In this document: positions 1 through 8,490 of the stretch, piece by piece
Position numbering within the stretch: position 1 is the stretch's first letter
Layout of the letters: each line of letters opens with the position of its first letter
Assembly: GCA_937872465.1 (NCBI GenBank)
Contig: CALMSR010000030.1
Location: 1-46,988 of the forward strand
Source of the DNA: an uncultured Paracoccaceae bacterium
GTDB taxonomy: Bacteria > Pseudomonadota > Alphaproteobacteria > Rhodobacterales > Rhodobacteraceae
DNA: 46,988 nucleotides
Direction: 5' to 3'
Notes under the pieces: generated by a model
What the model was told of the DNA's origin: nothing
The model's input: only the letters and a program-made list of their open reading frames with translations
The model's database searches: none
Translations under genes and position numbers: made by a program

Positions 1-2
1 AG

Positions 3-758
3 CGGCCCGAACCGATCCCGTTCTTCGGCGAGCTCGGCTCGGTCAATCCGATGTTTCTGCTGCCCGCGGCGCTCGAGGCGCGCGGCGCCGAGATCGCCAA
101 GGGCTGGGCCGGGTCGCTGACCATGGGGGCGGGGCAGTTCTGCACCAATCCCGGCATCGCCGTGGTGATCGACGGCCCCGAGGCGCGGGCCTTCGCCGAG
201 GCCGCGGCGGCGGCGCTGGAGCCGGTCGGGGCGCAGACCATGCTGACCGACGGCATCGCGGCGGCCTTCCGTGCCGGGCGCGACCGGATCTCGGCCGCCT
301 CGGGCGTGCGCGAGGTGCTGACCTCGACCTGCGACCTGCGCAATGCGACGCCCTATCTTTATGCGACCACGGGGCGCGACTGGCTCGCCGACGCGGTGCT
401 GGGCGAGGAAGTCTTCGGGCCGCTCGGGCTGGTGGTCAGCGCCGCCGATTTCGACGAGATGCAGGCGATCGCGCGCTCGCTGCACGGGCAGCTCACCTGC
501 ACGCTGCACATGGATGCGGAGGATGGCGAGGCGGCGCGGGCACTCCTGCCGGTGCTGGAGCGCAAGGCGGGGCGGATCCTCGCGAACGGCTTCCCGACGG
601 GCGTCGAGGTGGCGGATGCGATGGTGCACGGCGGTCCCTATCCGGCCTCGACCAATTTCGGCGCGACCTCGGTGGGCACGCTCTCGATCCGGCGCTTCCT
701 GCGGCCGGTCTGCTACCAGAACATGCCGGAGGCCTTGCTGCCGGCGGATCTGGCCTGA
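3..758 (+). CDS. Aldehyde dehydrogenase, 2,5-dioxovalerate / ketoglutarate semialdehyde type (3' part)
   Basis: The frame is open from base 3, so the gene starts before the window; 251 C-terminal residues are present. The catalytic cysteine lies in GAGQFCTNPG, and the tail LPVLERKAGRILANGFPTG followed by GPYPASTNFG is typical of the alpha-ketoglutarate semialdehyde (2,5-dioxovalerate) dehydrogenase branch of the ALDH superfamily. These NAD(P)-dependent enzymes oxidise 2,5-dioxovalerate to 2-oxoglutarate at the end of pentose, aldarate or hydroxyproline catabolism. Which pathway applies here cannot be told, because the upstream genes are outside the window. The Crp/Fnr gene follows after 13 bases and may be co-transcribed. 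Family assignment is strong; substrate is inferred. Confidence 0.85.
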   Translation, partial: RPEPIPFFGELGSVNPMFLLPAALEARGAEIAKGWAGSLTMGAGQFCTNPGIAVVIDGPEARAFAEAAAAALEPVGAQTMLTDGIAAAFRAGRDRISAASGVREVLTSTCDLRNATPYLYATTGRDWLADAVLGEEVFGPLGLVVSAADFDEMQAIARSLHGQLTCTLHMDAEDGEAARALLPVLERKAGRILANGFPTGVEVADAMVHGGPYPASTNFGATSVGTLSIRRFLRPVCYQNMPEALLPADLA

Positions 759-771
759 CCGGGCGCCGGCC

Positions 772-1458
772 GTGGGCGGGCGGAGCGATGCTGCGCCGGG
801 CGGATGGCTCGGCCTGCTCGACCGCGCGGCGCGCGAGGGCCTGCTGGCGCGGGGCACGCGCCGGCGATACGGCGCCGGCGAGGCGATCTTCCTGCGCGGC
901 GATCCGGGGCGGGCGCTCTACCTGATCGAGGAGGGCCGCGTGGAGGTCAGCGTCACCGCGCTGGGCGGGCGGCGTTCGGTGCTCGCCCATATGGGGCCGG
1001 GGGAGGTGCTGGGCGAGATCGCGGTGCTCGACAACCTCGACCGCAGCGCCGATGCCACGGCGGCGGGCGCGGTGACCCTGGTCAGCCTGCCGCGTGCGGA
1101 GGTGATGAGCTTCCTCGCCCAGAATCCCGAGGCGATGATGGGGCTGATCGCCGAGCTCTGCGCCAAGGCCCGCAACGCCTCGGAGATGTTCGAGGACCAG
1201 ACGCAGGTGGCGGCGCGCACGCGGCTGGCGCGCTGCCTGATGCGGATCGCCGACAAATGGGGACGTCCCGAATCCGGCGGGGCAATCCGGATCACCGAGC
1301 CGCTGTCGCAATCGGATCTGGGCGAGTTCTCCGGCCTGGCGCGGGAGAACGTCAACCGCCATCTCCGGGCACTCGCCGACGAGGGGCTGGTGCGGCTCGA
1401 CGGCGGCGTGGTGGTGATCGCCGATCCCGAGGCGCTGGCGGAGGTGGCGGAGCTCTAG
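772..1458 (+). CDS. Crp/Fnr family transcriptional regulator
   Basis: A 228-aa protein with an N-terminal cyclic-nucleotide-binding-type beta barrel and a C-terminal winged helix. The effector-domain signature GEIA followed by RSADA (residues 81-95) is close to the cAMP-binding cassette of CRP. The recognition helix reads SGLARENVNRHLR; the R-E-x-V-x-R pattern resembles CRP more than the E-x-x-S-R of FNR. No N-terminal cysteine cluster is present, so an Fnr-type oxygen sensor is excluded. The start is set at GTG 772 because no in-frame ATG occurs between the upstream stop and the conserved domain; the ATG at 788 is out of frame. Shine-Dalgarno support is weak. Target genes are unknown, and nothing ties it to the NNR-type box at 17990. 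Confidence 0.85.
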   Translation: MGGRSDAAPGGWLGLLDRAAREGLLARGTRRRYGAGEAIFLRGDPGRALYLIEEGRVEVSVTALGGRRSVLAHMGPGEVLGEIAVLDNLDRSADATAAGAVTLVSLPRAEVMSFLAQNPEAMMGLIAELCAKARNASEMFEDQTQVAARTRLARCLMRIADKWGRPESGGAIRITEPLSQSDLGEFSGLARENVNRHLRALADEGLVRLDGGVVVIADPEALAEVAEL

Positions 1459-1530
1459 GGGCGTTCCAGACCGACGGAGCACCCGGTCCGGGAATGTGCG
1501 CGCGCGCGCATCTTGCTATCATCTTGGAAT

Positions 1531-1577
1531 CGTTTGATAAACGCTCTCGCGTTAACCAAAGTTCAATCAAGGTTGAT
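1531..1577. promoter_or_regulatory. Palindromic AT-rich operator-like region upstream of the HlyC-like gene
   Basis: This A+T-rich island in very GC-rich DNA holds two perfect inverted repeats. One is CGTTT-GAT-AAACG at 1531-1543. The other is ATCAA-GG-TTGAT at 1566-1577. Between them is TTAACCAAAGTTCAA, which loosely resembles a degenerate FNR-type site. The island lies in the 294-base gap between the Crp/Fnr gene and the acyltransferase start at 1753. A regulatory role is inferred from composition and symmetry only. The rest of the gap (1459-1752) shows no gene. Confidence 0.35.
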
Positions 1578-1752
1578 CGCTCGGTCCGGATCGGTTCGCT
1601 CGAAAGTCACTCCGGTCTGCGTCGTGTAGGCATTGCTCGTCCGTACCTTACGGGCCGTCGTGCCGCGTTCTCAGCACGCGGCTGTGACGGGCGTCACTGC
1701 GCGGGCTCAGGATTCGGTGTCTTCTGCGGGCATGGTGGCAGGGGAGACGGAA

Positions 1753-2190
1753 ATGCCGGAGGATCGGTTCTACGAGGGAGATGGTCCCGGACCCGCGGCC
1801 GCGGAACGGTATCGCCAGATGGGCGAGATGCTGTGGCTCCTGCGCCGGTCGCCGAGCCACGCCGGATGGGGTCCCGAGGAGGTCGAGCGCAACCTGCTGC
1901 ACCCGCTGTCGCTGGGGCAGGCGCGGGTGTTTCACCGCCGCGGCATGCCGGTGGGATTCGCGACCTGGGCCTGGCTCGATGCCGGGGCGGCGGGGCTGGC
2001 GCGGGACGGCCGCATCGAGGGGGACGGCTGGCGCAGCGGCCCCGATCTCTGGATCGTCGATCTCGTCGCGCCCTTCGGCGATGTCCGGTCGATCGTGGGG
2101 GAATTGCGGAGCCTGCTGCCCGAAGTCGACGTCTCGCTGGCGCTGCAGCGTTTTCCGGATCGATTTCTGAGGCTTGCCGACACGGGTTGA
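1753..2190 (+). CDS. HlyC-like toxin-activating lysine acyltransferase (orphan)
   Basis: A 145-aa protein matching the HlyC/RTX-toxin acyltransferase family. The family's catalytic pair is visible: His36 in SPSHAGW (HlyC His23 in SPLHRNW) and Asp103 in DLWIVDLVAPFGD (HlyC Asp92). The middle motif LSLGQARVFHRRGMPVGFA also fits the family. HlyC-type enzymes transfer a fatty acyl group from acyl-ACP to lysines of a secreted RTX protoxin in the cytoplasm. ATG 1753 is chosen because AGGGGAG lies just upstream; ATG 1732 is an in-frame alternative. At 145 aa it is shorter than HlyC (about 170). No RTX toxin or type I secretion gene lies in the window, so the substrate is unknown. It converges on the kinase gene, with 71 bases between the ends. 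Confidence 0.75.
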   Translation: MPEDRFYEGDGPGPAAAERYRQMGEMLWLLRRSPSHAGWGPEEVERNLLHPLSLGQARVFHRRGMPVGFATWAWLDAGAAGLARDGRIEGDGWRSGPDLWIVDLVAPFGDVRSIVGELRSLLPEVDVSLALQRFPDRFLRLADTG

Positions 2191-2261
2191 GTGTGTGCGT
2201 GAAGGTGATTGTGCCCGGTTCCGTTGTGACGAATGCGGCCCTCGTGGCCGCGTTCGTGCGT

Positions 2262-5200
2262 TCAGGGGGCCGGCATCGCGTCGCAGACGTCCGGCGCGTC
2301 GGACTCGCCGAGATAGCGGGTCCGCCGCGCGGCGTCGAAGCTCCCGCGCGCCAGTTCGCAGGCCCGCGGCACGCTGAGGATGTCCCAGAGCCGCACCGCG
2401 CCGTCGTCCCCGGCCGAGGCGAAGCGCGTGCCGTCGGGGTGCCGGGCCAGCCGCCAGATCGTGGCGCCGTGGGCGCCCGGCAGATCCGCGATGCGCCGCC
2501 CCGATTGCAGATCCCAGACATGCAGCCCGCCGCGTCGGTCGGCGGCGACGATGGTGACGTTGTCCTCGAGCACGATCGCGTCGGTGACGCCGCCGGCATG
2601 GCCTGCGAATTCGGACATCTTTGCGCCGGTGTCGGCCGCCCAGACCGAGACGACCTCGTCGCTCGAGCCGGCGACGAGGTAGCGGCCGTTCGGGCTGAAG
2701 GCGACGGTCCAGATCACGTCGTCGTCCACCATGAGCCGCAAGGGCGCGGATTCGGTGGCGGTGTCCCAGACCGCGACCTGTCCGGAGGTGAGGGCCGCGG
2801 CGATGCGGCTGCCGTCCGAGGAGACCGCGGCGCGGGTGATCGCGCCGGCGAAGGGGCCGAAGCTGCGCCGCTCCGCGCCGGTGTCGAGATCCCAGAGCCG
2901 CAGCGTGGTGTCGCTGGCGCTCAGCAGCCCCTTGCCGTCGGGCAGGAAGGCGAGCGACCAGATCGCGTCGGGGGCGGCGGCGAGATGGGCGACCTCCGCG
3001 CCGGAGGCGGTCTCGCGCAGCCGGACCTGTCCGCTGCGGTCGGCGCTGGCGAGCAGCGATCCGTCGGGCGAGAGCGCGACCGCCCAGACCGCGTCCTCGT
3101 GGCCGTGGAAGACCCGCGGCGGCGCCGTGCCACCGGCATCCCGGAGCGTGACCGCGCCGCTGTCGTCGCCGGTGGCGACGAGCCCGGTCCCGAGCGCGAC
3201 GCTCTTGGCGCGCGCGCCCGGAACCCGGTGGGTGAGGGCCAGCGGCGGGGCGCTGTCGAGCCGCCAGAAGCGCACCAGCTGGTCGGCACCGAGGCTCGCC
3301 GCGTCCCGGCCGTCGGCGGAAGCGGCGAGGTCGAGCACGGCGCCCTGGTGGCCGGGGGGCGAGGCGCCGGCGGCCCCGCCCGCCGCGACGTCCCAGACCG
3401 CGAGGCGGCCGCCGGAGGTTCCCCCGTAGAGCGTGCCGCCACCGGGGGCGAAGGCGAGCGCGGCGACGTGGTCGCCGGGCGCGAAGGCGGTTCCGAGCAG
3501 CTCGCCGCCGGGGAAGCTCGCCAGCGCCGAGGTCCCGTCGCTGCTGGCGGTGGCGAAGAGGTCGCCCGCGGGGCTGAAGGCGAGCTGCCAGACGTCGCTG
3601 GAATGCGCCTCGGTGATCGGCGGGAAGACCGGGCCGCCGGAGGGATAGTGCCAGGCGAAGATCTCGCCCGACCCGGCGCCGGCCAGGATCGCCTCGCCGT
3701 CGGGGCTGAAGGCGACGCTGGTGAAGTCGCCGCTGCGATGGGCCAGCGGGCTCTGCGCCGTCTCGCCGCCCTGCAGGTCCCAGAGCCGGATCGCGCCCTC
3801 CTCGCCGACCGAGGCGACCACGTCGCCGCCGGGGTCGATGGCCGCGCCCCAGAGCACGTCCGCCGCCGTGCCGATCGGCATGGGCATTCCCAGCGACCCC
3901 TCCGCGACGGGCCAGCGGACCAGCTGGCCGGACGTGCCGACGGCGACCAGCGAGGCCCCGTCGGGGGTGAAGACGAGATCCTCGATGCCGCCGATGCCGG
4001 CCTCGACCTGGTCGCCGACGGGCTGGCGGCTGCGGGCGTCGAGCATGGCCACGGTGCCGTCGCGCCGGCCGAGCGCCGCGAAGGCGCCATCCGCGCTCAG
4101 CGCCAGCGAATGGGCATCGCCCGCGGCGACGGCGCTGCCCAGGGGGACGGGCGATCCGGCGGCGAGCACCCGGCGCGCGGCGACCAGGGCGGCGCGTGCG
4201 TCGAAGGTGGCGGCGGGCGAGGCCGCCTGGCCCATGGATTGCGCCGCGAGTTCGAGCGCCAGCAGCGGATCCTCGGTCACGAGCCCCAGCGAGACCGCGC
4301 CGAGCGCGCTGGCGAAGCGCTCGGTGGCGACCGCGGTCGCATCCTGCGCGATGCCTTCGTTCAGCCGGGCGCGGCGGGATTCGGTGAAGGCGACGATGGA
4401 GGCGGCGGTGGCGCCGGCGGCGAGCAGGCTGAGGGCGCCGATCGCCACCGCGCGGCGGCGGCGGGCACGGGCCTCGCCCGCGGCCGCGGCGGCCTCGGCC
4501 CGGTCTCTCGCCTCCACCGAGGCGTCGAGGAAGTCGCGTTCGAGCGCCCCGGCGGTCTCGGCGTTCTTCTCCAGCCATTCGAGCGCGAAGACCAGGCGGC
4601 CGCCGCGGAGCAGGAGGTCGGGGTCGCGCTCGCCGGCGATCCAGTCCTCGGCGAGCTGGACGAGGCGCACGCGCACGCGCAGATCCGCGCGGGATTCGTC
4701 GATCCACTCGCGCAGCCGCGGCCAGGAGCGCAGGAGCGCCTCGTGGGCGATCTGCACCCTGCGGTCGTCCACGGTCAGGAGCCGGGCTTCGGTCAGCCGC
4801 TCGATCACCCGGTGCAGGGCATCGGCGTCCTGGGCGCGGTCGAGCTCGGCGCGGTCGAGGATGCGGCGCGAATCGGAGGTCCCCTCGCCGGGCGTCACGA
4901 GATTGAGCAGGAGCCGCCGGGCGGTGGCGCGCTCGGTGTCGTCGAAGCGCTCGTCGAAGACCCTGTCGGCGGTCTGGCGGATCGCGCCGGCGACGCCGCC
5001 GGTGCCGCGGTAGCCTTCGAGCGTCAGCGTCGAGCCCTTGCGGCGCGCCCAGGTCTCGACCAGGGCATGGGAGATCAGCGGCAGCGAGCCCGCCTCGCCG
5101 CCGGCGTCGTCGACGATGGCATCGACGAGGTTGCGCTCCAGGTAATAGCCCGCGGCCCGCGCCGGCTCGACGATCGCCCGGCGGAGTTCCGGGGCGCTCA

Positions 5201-6728
5201 TCGGCCCCACGAGGATCTGGTTGTGGGTGATGGCTTCGGCGAGCCAGGGCAGGGCGGCGCAGGCGGCATAGAAATCGGCCCGGATCGCGAGCACGATGCG
5301 GAAGACGCTGTCGGAGGGATCGGTGATCGCCGCCAGGGCATCGATGAAGCCCTGCCGCTGGCCGGGGCCGTTGAGGGTGAAGAGCTCCTCGAACTGGTCG
5401 ACCACGAGCACGCGGCCGGCAGCGCGGCCGCCTTCCGCCGCGACCTGGCGGGCGAGCGTCGGGCGGGCGAGGAAGTCGTCGAGGCCGATGCCCGCGGCGC
5501 CCGCTTCCGTGGACCCGCCCCGCAGCCGGAAGAAGAGCTCCGACAGGGCGTCGCGCCCCGGCGTGAAGACGTCGATCTGCCAGTGCTCGCTGCCGGGGAT
5601 GGCGCCGTCGCGCAGGGAAGCGACGAGGCCGGCGCGGATCAGCGAGGACTTGCCGCTGCCCGAGGGCCCGCCGATGACGAGCACACGCTGGGCGCGCATG
5701 CGCTGGAGCAGGTTCTCGACCATGGTCTCGCGCCCGAAGAACTTGCCGCTGTCTTCGGGCTGGAAGGCCCCGAGGCCGAGATAGGGGCAGGCGGCGTCGT
5801 TCGCGCCCGCGCCCGAGCGGGCGGCCTCGGTCCCGAGCACCTCCGTCGGCCGGGAGGCGGCGAGCCGGGCCATGGCGTCATGCGCCGCGGCGCGGAACGA
5901 GTCGATGGTCTCGATGCGATCCTGCGGCACCGGCGCCAGCGCCTCGCGCATGAGCGGCCGCCAGGCCTCGGGGAGCCGGTCGAGCGCCGCTTCGGTTTCG
6001 CCCGGTGGCGGCGGCGGCTCGCCCGCGATCGCGTACCAGAGCACCGCCGCGGCGGCGAAGACATCCGCCGCGGGCGTGACCTGGGCCTCGCGGTCGAGCT
6101 GTTCGGGGGCGCGGAAGGCGGGCGTCCCGCCGATCAGCGTCATGGTGTCGCCGCGCTTGGCGAGATCCTTGGCGATGCCGAGATCGGCGATCATGATGCG
6201 CTCGGCGCGCGCGTCCGCCGGCCCGGAGCCGAGGTGGCCGCCGGGCCGCGGGGCCGGGTTGCCCATGCTCTGGAAGAGGATGTTGTCGGGCTTGATGTCG
6301 CGGTGCACCACGCCCGCGCGGTGGATCGCCGCCAGCCCGTCGGCCATGGCGTCCACGAGCGCCATGGTGCCGTCGAGGTCGAGCCCGCGCATCGGCCCGT
6401 CGCGCCCCTGCACGGCAGCCTCCGCGACCTTGCGGGTCAGGGTGCCGAGATCGGCGAAATCCATGACGATATAGGGGCGCCCGTCCGGCAGGCGCCCGAC
6501 GTCGTGCACGCCGATGACGCTGTGCGACCGGATCCGGCGCAGCAGGCGCGCCTCCTCGATGAAGCGCGCCTGAAAATCCGCGCCGCGGCCGTCCGCGCCG
6601 CAATCGAGGATCTTTATGGCGACCTGGGACTCGAGTTCCTCATCCCAGGCGAGCGTGACCGTCGCGAAGGCGCCGCGAGCGATCTCCCGCCGCACCACAT
6701 AGCGCCCAACATAGTCGGGAACGGCCAT
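2262..6728 (-). CDS. Ser/Thr protein kinase-STAND NTPase-WD40 fusion protein
   Basis: A 1488-aa multidomain protein. Residues 10-285 form a Hanks-type kinase: glycine loop near 18-24, Lys39 in VAIKIL, HRD at 142-144 with Asn149, and DLG at 182-184 in place of DFG. A CPYLGLGAFQPEDSGKFFGR motif at about 314-333 opens a STAND-type NTPase domain. Its P-loop is GPSGSGKSS (354-362) and its Walker B is LVVDQFEELF (441-450). A single hydrophobic segment (AIGALSLLAAGATAASIVAF) near residue 750 suggests membrane anchoring. The C-terminal half is a WD40 propeller with many repeats, for example LWDLDTG and VRLWDI. Such proteins are known as signalling or surveillance proteins; the ligand of the propeller is unknown. 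Only 6 bases separate it from the upstream secreted-protein gene, so the two are probably one operon. Confidence 0.9.
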   Translation of the reverse strand: MAVPDYVGRYVVRREIARGAFATVTLAWDEELESQVAIKILDCGADGRGADFQARFIEEARLLRRIRSHSVIGVHDVGRLPDGRPYIVMDFADLGTLTRKVAEAAVQGRDGPMRGLDLDGTMALVDAMADGLAAIHRAGVVHRDIKPDNILFQSMGNPAPRPGGHLGSGPADARAERIMIADLGIAKDLAKRGDTMTLIGGTPAFRAPEQLDREAQVTPAADVFAAAAVLWYAIAGEPPPPPGETEAALDRLPEAWRPLMREALAPVPQDRIETIDSFRAAAHDAMARLAASRPTEVLGTEAARSGAGANDAACPYLGLGAFQPEDSGKFFGRETMVENLLQRMRAQRVLVIGGPSGSGKSSLIRAGLVASLRDGAIPGSEHWQIDVFTPGRDALSELFFRLRGGSTEAGAAGIGLDDFLARPTLARQVAAEGGRAAGRVLVVDQFEELFTLNGPGQRQGFIDALAAITDPSDSVFRIVLAIRADFYAACAALPWLAEAITHNQILVGPMSAPELRRAIVEPARAAGYYLERNLVDAIVDDAGGEAGSLPLISHALVETWARRKGSTLTLEGYRGTGGVAGAIRQTADRVFDERFDDTERATARRLLLNLVTPGEGTSDSRRILDRAELDRAQDADALHRVIERLTEARLLTVDDRRVQIAHEALLRSWPRLREWIDESRADLRVRVRLVQLAEDWIAGERDPDLLLRGGRLVFALEWLEKNAETAGALERDFLDASVEARDRAEAAAAAGEARARRRRAVAIGALSLLAAGATAASIVAFTESRRARLNEGIAQDATAVATERFASALGAVSLGLVTEDPLLALELAAQSMGQAASPAATFDARAALVAARRVLAAGSPVPLGSAVAAGDAHSLALSADGAFAALGRRDGTVAMLDARSRQPVGDQVEAGIGGIEDLVFTPDGASLVAVGTSGQLVRWPVAEGSLGMPMPIGTAADVLWGAAIDPGGDVVASVGEEGAIRLWDLQGGETAQSPLAHRSGDFTSVAFSPDGEAILAGAGSGEIFAWHYPSGGPVFPPITEAHSSDVWQLAFSPAGDLFATASSDGTSALASFPGGELLGTAFAPGDHVAALAFAPGGGTLYGGTSGGRLAVWDVAAGGAAGASPPGHQGAVLDLAASADGRDAASLGADQLVRFWRLDSAPPLALTHRVPGARAKSVALGTGLVATGDDSGAVTLRDAGGTAPPRVFHGHEDAVWAVALSPDGSLLASADRSGQVRLRETASGAEVAHLAAAPDAIWSLAFLPDGKGLLSASDTTLRLWDLDTGAERRSFGPFAGAITRAAVSSDGSRIAAALTSGQVAVWDTATESAPLRLMVDDDVIWTVAFSPNGRYLVAGSSDEVVSVWAADTGAKMSEFAGHAGGVTDAIVLEDNVTIVAADRRGGLHVWDLQSGRRIADLPGAHGATIWRLARHPDGTRFASAGDDGAVRLWDILSVPRACELARGSFDAARRTRYLGESDAPDVCDAMPAP

Positions 6729-6734
6729 CTGCGC

Positions 6735-7187
6735 TCATTGCTGGAGGAGCGACGCGGCATCGTAGCAGGCGACCTTCTCCGGGTCGAGAATGTCGTGGTT
6801 GCGGTCGGCCGCCGAGACGCAGAGCGTCACCGCCTCGCCGCGCAATTCGGTCGATGCCGCGCCGGTGGTGACATAGCCGGGATAATCGGCGGTCGGGTGC
6901 CAGTCGCCCTGTTCGACGCCATAGGTCGGCTCGGCGTTGTTGCTGACCTGGCGGACGGTGAAGTTCTCGCCCCACCAGACATGGATGTGGTTCTTGGACA
7001 TGTCGGGCAGGAAATTGGCCTCGAAGACCAGGGCGAGTTCGCTGCCATCCGCCGCCGCCGAAGCGATCGCGACCTCGCAGCCGTCCACCGGGCAGGCGTT
7101 GGATTCCTGCGCCTCAGCGGGTACGGCGAGGCCGAGGGCGGCGACCGCTGCCGAAAGCAGCGCCGATCTGTGAAGGAAGTCGTGCAT
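6735..7187 (-). CDS. Small secreted protein of unknown function
   Basis: A 150-aa protein that I cannot assign to a named family. ATG 7187 places a classical signal peptide at the very N-terminus (MHDFLHRSALLSAAVAALG, likely cleavage after AEA near residue 27). A longer in-frame start at 7247 would bury it. The mature part has four cysteines, in ACPVDGC, TLCVSA and VACYD, which could form disulfides in the periplasm. It also has an aromatic and histidine-rich patch, KNHIHVWWGENF. It ends 6 bases before the kinase start on the same strand, so it is probably co-expressed and could be a periplasmic partner or sensor for the kinase. That link is inferred from position only. Confidence 0.7.
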   Translation of the reverse strand: MHDFLHRSALLSAAVAALGLAVPAEAQESNACPVDGCEVAIASAAADGSELALVFEANFLPDMSKNHIHVWWGENFTVRQVSNNAEPTYGVEQGDWHPTADYPGYVTTGAASTELRGEAVTLCVSAADRNHDILDPEKVACYDAASLLQQ

Positions 7188-7319
7188 GTCAGGAACCCCA
7201 TTGTCGCGTGCCGGTGCGGCGGATGCCGCGATCCGGACGATTTCCACCTCGGCCGCCGGGCCGAATCTGCTAGGCTCGGCTCATGGCCCTCGTCGGGGCC
7301 GTCCGGAGATGCCTGCGCC

Positions 7320-8189
7320 ATGACGACCGCAGCCGTGCTGATCGCGGACATATCGGGCAGCACACCCCTTTACGAGCGCGACGGGAACGAACGCGCCCTG
7401 CAGGAGATTGACCAATGCCTCAATCGATTGCAAGCCGTCATTCATCGTGAGGGTGGCGAGTACGTCAGCTCCAAGGGGGACGATGTACTCTGCCTTTTCG
7501 ACGATCCGGACCGGGCGTTTCTTGCCGCGCGCCGGATGCTGGTCGAGGGGCCGTCGCAAATCCTGTCGATCCATGCGGGCCTCTACTGGGGCGATCTGGT
7601 GCGGCTGGGGGGGAATGTCTACGGCAAGCCCGTCTATACGGCGGCGCGGCTCGCGGCGCTCGCCAAGCCCGGGGAGCTTCTGCTCGGCGATACCGTCTTC
7701 GCGCGCCTCGGTCCGGTGGAGCGCGGCCGGCTTACGGCGATCGGCGCGATCCATCTCAAGGGCAAGGCGGCGCCCTCGGAGGTCTATTCCTATCTGGCGG
7801 CGGATGCGAGCCAGCTGACCGAGGTCGAGGCGGTGCCGGCGCGCGATGCGGGACGCTGGGCGCATTCGGTGCTCCTGCGCTTCGGCGGCGCGGACTGGCG
7901 GATCGGCGAGGGCGAGACGCTCTCGGTCGGTCGGGCGCTCGCCTGCGACCTGGTGGTGACCGAGCCCTATGTCTCGCGGCGGCATGCGACGGTGGCAGTG
8001 GCGCGCGGCCTCGTGGAATTCACCGACCACAGCTCGACCGGCAGCTATGTGGTGGCCGGCGACGGGCGCGAATACGAGCTTTGCCGCCGGACGATGGTGC
8101 TCAGCGGCGAAGGCGCGATCTCGCTCGGCGAGCCGAGCGGCGGCCACGGCGTGGCCACCCTGCATTTCGTCGTGGAGGCCAAGGCCTGA
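7320..8189 (+). CDS. Class III cyclase-like domain fused to FHA domain (probable pseudo-cyclase)
   Basis: A 289-aa protein divergent from the kinase operon. Residues 4-135 fold as a class III nucleotidyl cyclase: ADISGST carries metal ligand Asp10, and SKGDDVLCLF carries Lys52 and Asp54/55. In the segment NVYGKPVYTAARL, the aspartate normally preceding YG is Asn99 and the conserved transition-state asparagine of VNxAAR is Tyr106; Arg110 is kept. Activity is therefore doubtful. Residues about 180-285 form an FHA domain (SVGRALACDLVV, PYVSRRHA, HSSTGSYV), which in general binds phosphothreonine. With a Ser/Thr kinase across a 132-base shared promoter region, a phospho-dependent adaptor role is plausible but inferred. 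ATG 7320 is the only good start. Confidence 0.82.
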   Translation: MTTAAVLIADISGSTPLYERDGNERALQEIDQCLNRLQAVIHREGGEYVSSKGDDVLCLFDDPDRAFLAARRMLVEGPSQILSIHAGLYWGDLVRLGGNVYGKPVYTAARLAALAKPGELLLGDTVFARLGPVERGRLTAIGAIHLKGKAAPSEVYSYLAADASQLTEVEAVPARDAGRWAHSVLLRFGGADWRIGEGETLSVGRALACDLVVTEPYVSRRHATVAVARGLVEFTDHSSTGSYVVAGDGREYELCRRTMVLSGEGAISLGEPSGGHGVATLHFVVEAKA

Positions 8190-8490
8190 GGCCGGCCGAG
8201 GGCGTCTTTCGGCGAATGGCTCGGGGAAACACCGGCATGGGTGCCCGCAGTGCCTGTTCCTCCTTCGGGCGCGGAGCGGCGCCGGGCCGAGCGGCCGGAG
8301 CTACAGCCTGCCGATCACCGTCGTTGCGGGAATGCCGCGCCCGTCGCGGTGGGCTCGGCATCGCTGCGGGGCGTGCCGGCGCCTTCCCCGTCCTGCGCAA
8401 TCGGGCGCTCTCGAGCGATGCGGTGGCCCAGGCCACGGGGCCGCGCGGGGCGCGGGCTTTTCCCAACATGCCCCGGCATGCCCCCGCTGC
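8190..8490. other. 301-base intergenic region
   Basis: No supportable gene lies here, between the FHA gene and cbiX, which converge. The only structured elements are a terminator-like hairpin at 8440-8461 and the short palindrome CATGCC-CC-GGCATG at 8467-8480. Confidence 0.6.
8440..8461 (+). terminator. Putative rho-independent terminator
   Basis: A short GC stem (CCGCG 8441-8445 with CGCGG 8451-8455, loop CGGGG) is followed by GC and TTTT at 8458-8461. A close variant with a stronger stem occurs at 29179-29203. It lies about 250 bases after the FHA gene on the same strand. Confidence 0.4.

Noticed and set aside
772..1458. Crp/Fnr protein as the NNR regulator of the nir genes
   Set aside because: The recognition helix is CRP-like (R-E-x-V-x-R) and the gene is linked to an aldehyde dehydrogenase, so there is no positive evidence.
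1648..4707. 1019-aa minus-strand open frame within the kinase locus
   Set aside because: Arg-rich out-of-frame reading of the WD40 part; no start signal or domain.
804..7319. Very long open frame on the plus strand running opposite the kinase gene and into the FHA gene
   Set aside because: Composition is Arg/Ala/Gly/Asp-rich with no domain match; it is the antisense shadow of a GC-rich gene. Only the part from 7320 is real.
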